Source of the DNA: Methanomassiliicoccales archaeon | Lineage (GTDB): Archaea > Thermoplasmatota > Thermoplasmata > Methanomassiliicoccales > JACIVX01 | Direction of reading: 5' to 3' | NCBI GenBank assembly: GCA_028682925.1 | Contig: JAJRAG010000004.1 | Location: 1-6,086, forward strand | DNA length: 6,086 nt | Translations under genes and position numbers: made by a program | Notes under the pieces: model-generated | Seen by the model: only the letters and a program-made list of their open reading frames with translations | What the model was told of the DNA's origin: nothing | Database searches by the model: none | Part shown: piece by piece, positions 1 to 3,364 of the stretch | Position numbering within the stretch: position 1 is the first letter of the stretch | Layout of the letters: every line of letters begins with the position of its first letter

Positions 1-919
1 TCAAATTGTCTTCTCCAGGCACTTCGACAAGCACAGGATCGGGACCGTTCTCCTCAAGCATCTCGACTGTCTTCCCCACGATCCTTTTCATAAAATCTCC
101 GCACGAGCCACTGTTTAGAACAACTGGGACGCATTTCCTAGCATTCTCGTCCTCGATCCAGCCGACAATCTGATTGTGGTTCATCTCCGGTATCTCTCCA
201 CTGAATGCCATCATTTTCGCGTTCTCGTTGATCTGGGTCTGCCACCGTATGGCGGCGGGCTTCATACATCTTGGAGCATAGACGATCGGCGTTCTGTTGT
301 GAAGTATCTTCGCGACATGCTTCGAGAGATTCAAACTGGTGGGAACACCTGGAACAAGATCATCCTTGAACTTAGTCAAGTCCTTGAGAAGCGAAGTCAG
401 AGTCAGCCTCGGAGTGGAGACACCTACGCCATCGAGCACGGAAGCAATCGCACCTAGTGAGTGACCGATTGCCGCCCGAGGCTGTATCCCTGGCGGAATG
501 ATGACGACCGGTACGTTCCTTCTCTCACATCTTTCACGAAGTTCTCCTCCTGATGTAATCGCAATAAGTGGAGAATCGACCTTGCTCGCATCATTGAACA
601 ACTCCAGTGTTTCTCTCGTGTCACCGGAATAGCTTATGATAATGGTCAGTGTGTCGTCATCAATCCATGCTGGAAGTCTAATACCTCGGACAACCGAGAC
701 CATGACATCGGATCTCTCCGACAAGTACTCGGACACAATGTCGCCGGCGATTGCTGATCCTCCTAACCCGCATACGCACACTTTGTCCACATCGCAACTC
801 AATCTGGAGGAAACAGAGAGAGATTCTTCTAGCTGCTTTGGAAACCTCTCCACACACGAAAACATATTCGACTTATCAATCCTCTTGATATACTTGATAT
901 CGTCAAGAAGCTCAGGCAC
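1..919 (-). CDS. Bifunctional phosphoglucose/phosphomannose isomerase, archaeal type (3' end outside window)
   Basis: This cytosolic enzyme should interconvert glucose 6-phosphate or mannose 6-phosphate with fructose 6-phosphate, feeding glycolysis/gluconeogenesis and mannose-based sugar synthesis. The reverse-strand frame is open from the left edge upward, giving 306 codons from GTG 919. Seen: a SIS-domain loop GLGGSAIAG (about residues 51-59), the sugar-phosphate motif SYSGDTRET (96-104), an ITSGGEL stretch, and NENAK with Glu232 followed 16 residues later by the NHN motif with His248. In the Pyrobaculum aerophilum enzyme the catalytic Glu203 and His219 have the same 16-residue spacing. The conserved C-terminal lysine lies beyond the window. 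I chose GTG 919 because a BRE/TATA sits about 25 nt upstream, implying a leaderless mRNA, and because the protein then begins close to where the family usually begins. In-frame ATGs at 985 and 967 are alternatives that would add 22 or 16 residues; neither has a Shine-Dalgarno. Family call firm, start uncertain. Confidence 0.93.
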   Translation of the reverse strand, partial: MPELLDDIKYIKRIDKSNMFSCVERFPKQLEESLSVSSRLSCDVDKVCVCGLGGSAIAGDIVSEYLSERSDVMVSVVRGIRLPAWIDDDTLTIIISYSGDTRETLELFNDASKVDSPLIAITSGGELRERCERRNVPVVIIPPGIQPRAAIGHSLGAIASVLDGVGVSTPRLTLTSLLKDLTKFKDDLVPGVPTSLNLSKHVAKILHNRTPIVYAPRCMKPAAIRWQTQINENAKMMAFSGEIPEMNHNQIVGWIEDENARKCVPVVLNSGSCGDFMKRIVGKTVEMLEENGPDPVLVEVPGEDNL

Positions 920-940
920 ATTGGCATGATTGGTCAGGTG

Positions 941-955
941 TACTATAATCCTTTC
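941..955 (-). promoter_or_regulatory. BRE/TATA promoter of the isomerase gene
   Basis: Read on the minus strand, GAAAGGATTATAGTA combines a purine-rich BRE-like part (955-950) with a TATA-like octamer TTATAGTA (948-941). The octamer centre lies about 26 nt from GTG 919, the usual archaeal TATA-to-start distance, so transcription would begin at or next to the start codon. The element closely resembles the one in front of the HdrA gene (GAAAAGGTATTATAC), which supports both. It would fall inside the coding region if translation began at 985 or 967. Confidence 0.5.
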
Positions 956-961
956 AGAAAT

Positions 962-971
962 GATCATGATC
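962..971. promoter_or_regulatory. 10-bp perfect palindrome upstream of the isomerase promoter
   Basis: GATCATGATC is its own reverse complement. It lies just upstream of the proposed BRE/TATA of the minus-strand isomerase gene. A second small inverted repeat, TGCAT/ATGCA with a 5-nt spacer, lies at 981-995. Either could bind a dimeric regulator, but short AT-containing palindromes of this size also arise by chance. No known operator is recognised. Confidence 0.2.
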
Positions 972-1027
972 GACCCGATATGCATGAAAGATGCAGCACA
1001 ACTGGTATGTAGCCGCGTGCTCCCTTC

Positions 1028-1045
1028 CTACTAACATGGTGGTAG
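1028..1045. promoter_or_regulatory. Candidate operator (18-bp imperfect palindrome) upstream of ribB
   Basis: CTACTAACATGGTGGTAG matches its own reverse complement at 14 of 18 positions, with perfect CTAC/GTAG ends and a perfect CATG core. It ends about 12 bp upstream of the TATA-like element of ribB, where an archaeal regulator contacting the promoter could sit. Archaeal rib operons are known in several lineages to be controlled by RbkR, a riboflavin kinase fused to a DNA-binding domain. Whether this site belongs to that regulator is inference. Confidence 0.3.
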
Positions 1046-1050
1046 TTACA

Positions 1051-1069
1051 TAAGAAATAATATATTCAT
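1051..1069 (+). promoter_or_regulatory. TATA promoter of the rib operon
   Basis: The run TAAGAAATAATATATTCAT is a purine-rich segment leading into a TATA element (about 1058-1067), the most AT-rich spot in the divergent region. Its centre is about 30 nt before ATG 1095, so the predicted transcript starts a few bases before, or at, the ribB start codon. No Shine-Dalgarno is visible before ribB, which fits a leaderless or very short-leader mRNA. Confidence 0.55.
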
Positions 1070-1094
1070 ACACGATGGCTGCTGAGCGAGCAAG

Positions 1095-1802
1095 ATGACG
1101 TCAGAAATGGCGAAAGCATTGGATGATATGCGAAACGGCAGAATCGTGCTTATCTTCGATTCCGATAATAGAGAGAGGGAGACGGACATGGTCGTGGCCT
1201 CGGAGATGGTCACACCAGTGATAATCAGGACAATGAGGAAAGACGCAGGGGGGTTAATATGCGTCACGGTTCACGATGACATTCGCGAGCGAATCGAGAC
1301 ACCCTATCTAGCCGACGTATTCAGTAGGGTCGCAGAAAATTACCCAGTACTTTCGAAGCTAATCCCTAACGACATACCATATGATTCAAAGTCGGCTTTT
1401 TCTATTACTATTAACCATAGAAAAACCTTCACCGGAATCACTGATAAGGATCGAGCGCTGACGATAACGGAGTTTGCAAAGCTAGCGGGAGTATCGCTGA
1501 ACCAAGATAACGGATGGGCCAAGGATGAATTCGGTCGGCAGTTCAGAGCTCCAGGGCACGTTCACCTTTTGAACGCGAGGAAAGAACTGCTCACATCAAG
1601 AATTGGCCACACCGAGCTTGCAACAGCAATGATTGTCATGTCGGGGTTGACCCCCACCGCAACGATCTGCGAGATGATGGGGGATGATGGCAACTCTCTT
1701 CCGAAGGAAGAAGCCCGAGAATATGCAATCCGACATGATCTATGCTATGTCGAGGGAGACGAAATCGTGCGGGCGTGGAGAAACGGTGGTTGGTTCAGAT
1801 GA
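1095..1802 (+). CDS. ribB: 3,4-dihydroxy-2-butanone 4-phosphate synthase
   Basis: The enzyme converts ribulose 5-phosphate to 3,4-dihydroxy-2-butanone 4-phosphate plus formate, supplying the four-carbon unit for lumazine. At 235 residues it has the usual single-domain length, with no GTP cyclohydrolase II fusion. Seen: the acidic loop FDSDNRERETD (21-31), DAGGLICVTV (50-59), SAFSITIN...TGITDKDRALTI (100-124), APGHVHLL (152-159), RIGHTELA (169-176) and TATICEMM (188-195). Compared with the Methanocaldococcus jannaschii enzyme, Glu27 and His172 should be the two metal ligands, with His155 and Glu193 also in the active site. The acidic loop has Asn25 where an acidic residue is usual. ATG 1095 is the only start before the in-frame TGA at 1083. 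The stop overlaps the ribL start by 4 nt (ATGA), indicating translational coupling. First gene of the rib operon. Confidence 0.97.
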   Translation: MTSEMAKALDDMRNGRIVLIFDSDNRERETDMVVASEMVTPVIIRTMRKDAGGLICVTVHDDIRERIETPYLADVFSRVAENYPVLSKLIPNDIPYDSKSAFSITINHRKTFTGITDKDRALTITEFAKLAGVSLNQDNGWAKDEFGRQFRAPGHVHLLNARKELLTSRIGHTELATAMIVMSGLTPTATICEMMGDDGNSLPKEEAREYAIRHDLCYVEGDEIVRAWRNGGWFR

Positions 1803-2254
1803 CCAGAGTGCTGGCAACGGGTGTGTTCGACATTCTGCACGCCGGTCACCTACACTACTTGAACGAAGCTGGGAAACTCGGAGATGAGCTGGTGGTCGTC
1901 GTCGCCACTGATTCCACAGTAAGAAGAAGGAAACACGAACCCGTCACTCCTGAAACGATGAGACTCGAAATCGTCAACGCGCTCAAACCAGTCGATCGTG
2001 CATACCTGGGGCACGAAGGAGACATCTTCGACATAGTACGAGAGATAGAACCAGATGTGATAGCCTTAGGATACGACCAGAAGTTCAGTGAAAATGAGCT
2101 GGAGAAAGATCTCAAGGACCGAGGCATTGTCGCCAAGGTCGTCCGTCTCTCGAAATACGAGGACGATTTGAATGGAACGAGAAAGATAATACAGAAAATA
2201 GTAGACTGGTACACCTTCAAGAAGAAGATCGACGAGGCGGAGGGCGAGAGATGA
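1799..2254 (+). CDS. ribL: FAD synthetase, archaeal nucleotidyltransferase type
   Basis: RibL transfers AMP from ATP to FMN, giving FAD and pyrophosphate, the last step of flavin cofactor synthesis in archaea. The product is 151 residues, normal for the family. Seen: the N-terminal strand and signature TGVFDILHAGH (7-17) with the nucleotide-binding HxGH at 14-17, a central GYDQ (91-94), and LNGTRKI (124-130) in the place of the ISSTxI-type motif that binds triphosphate. The start at ATG 1799 overlaps the ribB stop (ATGA), with a weak GGTGG at 1785-1789; an upstream in-frame ATG at 1742 would add 19 unrelated residues inside ribB. The protein contains no cysteine at all, whereas the M. jannaschii enzyme was described as air-sensitive because of two C-terminal cysteines (recalled from the literature). 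A related cytidylyltransferase-like activity is possible, but the rib context favours FAD synthetase. Confidence 0.92.
   Translation: MTRVLATGVFDILHAGHLHYLNEAGKLGDELVVVVATDSTVRRRKHEPVTPETMRLEIVNALKPVDRAYLGHEGDIFDIVREIEPDVIALGYDQKFSENELEKDLKDRGIVAKVVRLSKYEDDLNGTRKIIQKIVDWYTFKKKIDEAEGER
2239..2243 (+). promoter_or_regulatory. Ribosome binding site of ribC
   Basis: GGAGG lies 7 nt before ATG 2251, inside the end of ribL. It fixes the ribC start and allows new initiation at the ATGA overlap. Confidence 0.75.
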
Positions 2255-2718
2255 AGATAGTGGGAATTGCTGACACGACGTTCGCAAGATATGACATGGG
2301 AGCTAGCGCAATCGACGAGCTCAAGAAATCAGGAACTGGTTTCAGAATCGTCAGATCCACAGTTCCGGGTATCAAAGACCTCCCTGTCGCAAGCAAGAAA
2401 CTGATAGAGGAGAGCGGCTGTGACATTGTGATCGCCCTGGGAATGCCGGGTGCCGCCTCAATCGACAAGACCTGCGCGCATGAAGCTTCCCAAGGCATAA
2501 TCCAGGCTCAATTGATGACAAATCGGCACATAATCGAGGTCTTCGTCCACGAAGATGAGGGCAAGGATGAGAAGATGCTCGCTAGGTTGGCCGATAGAAG
2601 ATCAAGGGAACACGCTCGAAACGCCTACAGCCTGCTCTTCAAGCCAGATGTTCTTAGCAAGAACGCAGGCAAGGGATTGAGACAAGGGTTTGTGGACGTC
2701 GGGCCTATCAAGGAGTGA
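2251..2718 (+). CDS. ribC: Riboflavin synthase, archaeal type
   Basis: This enzyme dismutates two 6,7-dimethyl-8-ribityllumazine molecules into riboflavin and the pyrimidine precursor that RibH uses again. It belongs to the archaeal family, which is a paralogue of lumazine synthase and unrelated to bacterial or eukaryotic riboflavin synthase. The 155 residues are full length. Seen: DTTFARYDM (8-16), VPGIKDLPVA (38-47), ALGMPG (62-67), CAHEAS (75-80), AQLMTN (86-91), HIIEVFVHEDE (93-103) and the C-terminal GKGLRQGF (140-147), all hallmark segments of the archaeal family. The ATG overlaps the ribL stop (ATGA) and has a strong GGAGG 7 nt upstream. Four nucleotides separate its stop from the ribH start. 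The presence of this archaeal type is one of the best taxonomic markers in the window. Confidence 0.97.
   Translation: MKIVGIADTTFARYDMGASAIDELKKSGTGFRIVRSTVPGIKDLPVASKKLIEESGCDIVIALGMPGAASIDKTCAHEASQGIIQAQLMTNRHIIEVFVHEDEGKDEKMLARLADRRSREHARNAYSLLFKPDVLSKNAGKGLRQGFVDVGPIKE
2711..2715 (+). promoter_or_regulatory. Ribosome binding site of ribH
   Basis: AGGAG overlaps the last codons of ribC and lies 7 nt before ATG 2723. It selects this start over the in-frame ATG at 2690, which lies inside ribC and has no such signal. Confidence 0.7.
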
Positions 2719-2722
2719 GAGG

Positions 2723-3133
2723 ATGAAGAAGTACAACATCGGGATAGTAGTCTCTGAATACAACTTCGACATCACATCGATGATGTTGGAGAGGGCAAAA
2801 GAACATGCCAAGTTTCTTGACGTCGATGTCGCAAATGTCGTCACGGTGCCAGGTGTGTTCGATATGCCGCTCGCAATAAAACAGATGCTGAAAGATACCA
2901 AGATTGATGGAGTGGTGACACTGGGGGCGGTGATAGAAGGGGAAACAGAACACGACGATATCGTCATCCAGCACGCCGCGAGGAAGATCACCGATCTGGC
3001 TCTCGAGTACGACAAGCCTGTGACGCTGGGCATTACGGGGCCTGGCATGACCAGACTGCAAGCAGAGGATCGAATAGACAAAGCCCGCGAAGCAGTCGAA
3101 GCATGCGTCAAACTATTGAAAGCTCTGCCTTGA
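2723..3133 (+). CDS. ribH: 6,7-dimethyl-8-ribityllumazine synthase
   Basis: RibH condenses 5-amino-6-ribitylaminouracil with the RibB product to form the lumazine that RibC uses. The enzyme normally assembles into pentamers or icosahedral shells. The 136 residues match the shorter archaeal form. Seen: SEYNFDIT (11-18) for pyrimidine binding, TVPGVFDMPLAI (41-52), GAVIEGETEH (68-77) with catalytic His77, equivalent to His88 of the Bacillus subtilis enzyme, and ITGPGMTRLQAEDR (104-117). The GPGMT form of the last motif is archaeal; bacteria usually have LTTDT there. The start at 2723 is chosen because it has AGGAG 7 nt upstream and begins exactly at the family N-terminus (MKKYNIGIVV). Last gene of the rib operon, followed by T-rich termination signals. 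Confidence 0.97.
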   Translation: MKKYNIGIVVSEYNFDITSMMLERAKEHAKFLDVDVANVVTVPGVFDMPLAIKQMLKDTKIDGVVTLGAVIEGETEHDDIVIQHAARKITDLALEYDKPVTLGITGPGMTRLQAEDRIDKAREAVEACVKLLKALP

Positions 3134-3138
3134 GTCTG

Positions 3139-3171
3139 TTTTTCCCTATCACAGCAGTGCCTTTCATTTTT
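3139..3171 (+). terminator. T-rich termination region after the rib operon
   Basis: Two TTTTT runs (3139-3143 and 3167-3171) follow the ribH stop within 40 nt, in a pyrimidine-rich stretch. Archaeal RNA polymerase terminates on T-runs of the non-template strand without needing a hairpin, so this is the likely first end of the ribB-L-C-H transcript. Confidence 0.45.
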
Positions 3172-3206
3172 CTTGAGATATCTTATGATCTTTGTAGGCA
3201 ATGCCG

Positions 3207-3252
3207 CGATTCTTTCCAACGAAGGAATCGATATGCTTTGTTTTCCTTTTGT
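3207..3252 (+). terminator. Hairpin followed by a T-rich tract
   Basis: Positions 3207-3216 (CGATTCTTTC) pair with 3221-3230 (GAAGGAATCG) to give a 10-bp stem, including one G-T pair, closed by a CAAC tetraloop. The stretch 3237-3252 is T-rich (CTTTGTTTTCCTTTTG). The layout resembles an intrinsic terminator and could be a back-up stop for the rib operon, or it could block read-through into the HdrA gene. The T-tract begins 6 nt after the stem, which is later than in a classic bacterial terminator, so an RNA 3'-end stabiliser is also possible. Confidence 0.4.
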
Positions 3253-3277
3253 CCCGGTGGCGTGATAGAGAATGTCT

Positions 3278-3301
3278 GGGTAACCCGAAAAGGTATTATA
3301 C
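3278..3301 (+). promoter_or_regulatory. BRE/TATA promoter of the HdrA-like gene, with abutting palindrome
   Basis: GAAAAGG (3287-3293) is a purine-rich BRE-like element, followed by the TATA element TATTATAC (3294-3301). Transcription is predicted near 3323-3325, leaving a leader of about 40 nt before the GTG start. Directly upstream of the BRE lies a 9-bp dyad, GGGTAACCC (3278-3286), which could be an operator. The separate promoter indicates that the HdrA-like gene is not simply the last gene of the rib operon. Confidence 0.5.
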
Positions 3302-3325
3302 TCCGCTTTCAAATCCGAAGTCCGT

Positions 3326-3347
3326 AGGCACCAATCGATAAGTGCCT
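3326..3347. promoter_or_regulatory. 22-bp dyad at the start of the HdrA leader
   Basis: AGGCAC (3326-3331) and GTGCCT (3342-3347) are perfect inverted arms, and the palindrome ATCGAT (3334-3339) sits exactly at their centre, so 18 of 22 positions are symmetric. It lies right at the predicted transcription start, downstream of TATA, where a bound protein would repress. In RNA it would instead form a 6-bp hairpin with a 10-nt loop in the leader, upstream of the ribosome binding site. No known regulator site is recognised. Confidence 0.4.
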
Positions 3348-3355
3348 CTGTGGGC

Positions 3356-3359
3356 GGAG
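3356..3359 (+). promoter_or_regulatory. Ribosome binding site of the HdrA-like gene
   Basis: GGAG lies 5 nt before GTG 3365. It supports this GTG over the in-frame GTG at 3350, which lies upstream of the site. Confidence 0.65.
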
Positions 3360-3364
3360 ATAAC

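Noticed and set aside
176..929. Plus-strand open frames at 176-457 and 636-929
   Set aside because: They are antisense to the isomerase gene, show no recognisable motifs, and the minus-strand frame has clear conserved family motifs across both stretches.
1075..1098. Seven-codon open frame (MAAERAR) whose stop overlaps the ribB ATG, a possible leader peptide
   Set aside because: Its ATG is only about 12 nt after the TATA centre, so it lies upstream of the predicted transcription start and would probably not be in the mRNA.
1742..1798. Extended start for ribL
   Set aside because: The extra 19 residues are unlike the family and lie in ribB; the ATGA overlap at 1799 and the family N-terminus MTRVLATGVFD favour the shorter form.
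2690..2722. Extended start for ribH
   Set aside because: No ribosome binding site is present, and the extra 11 residues are out-of-frame ribC sequence; AGGAG points to 2723.
3134..3364. tRNA, small RNA gene or riboswitch (for example FMN type) in the intergenic region
   Set aside because: No tRNA features or FMN-riboswitch core are visible; only hairpins, T-runs and promoter elements can be supported.
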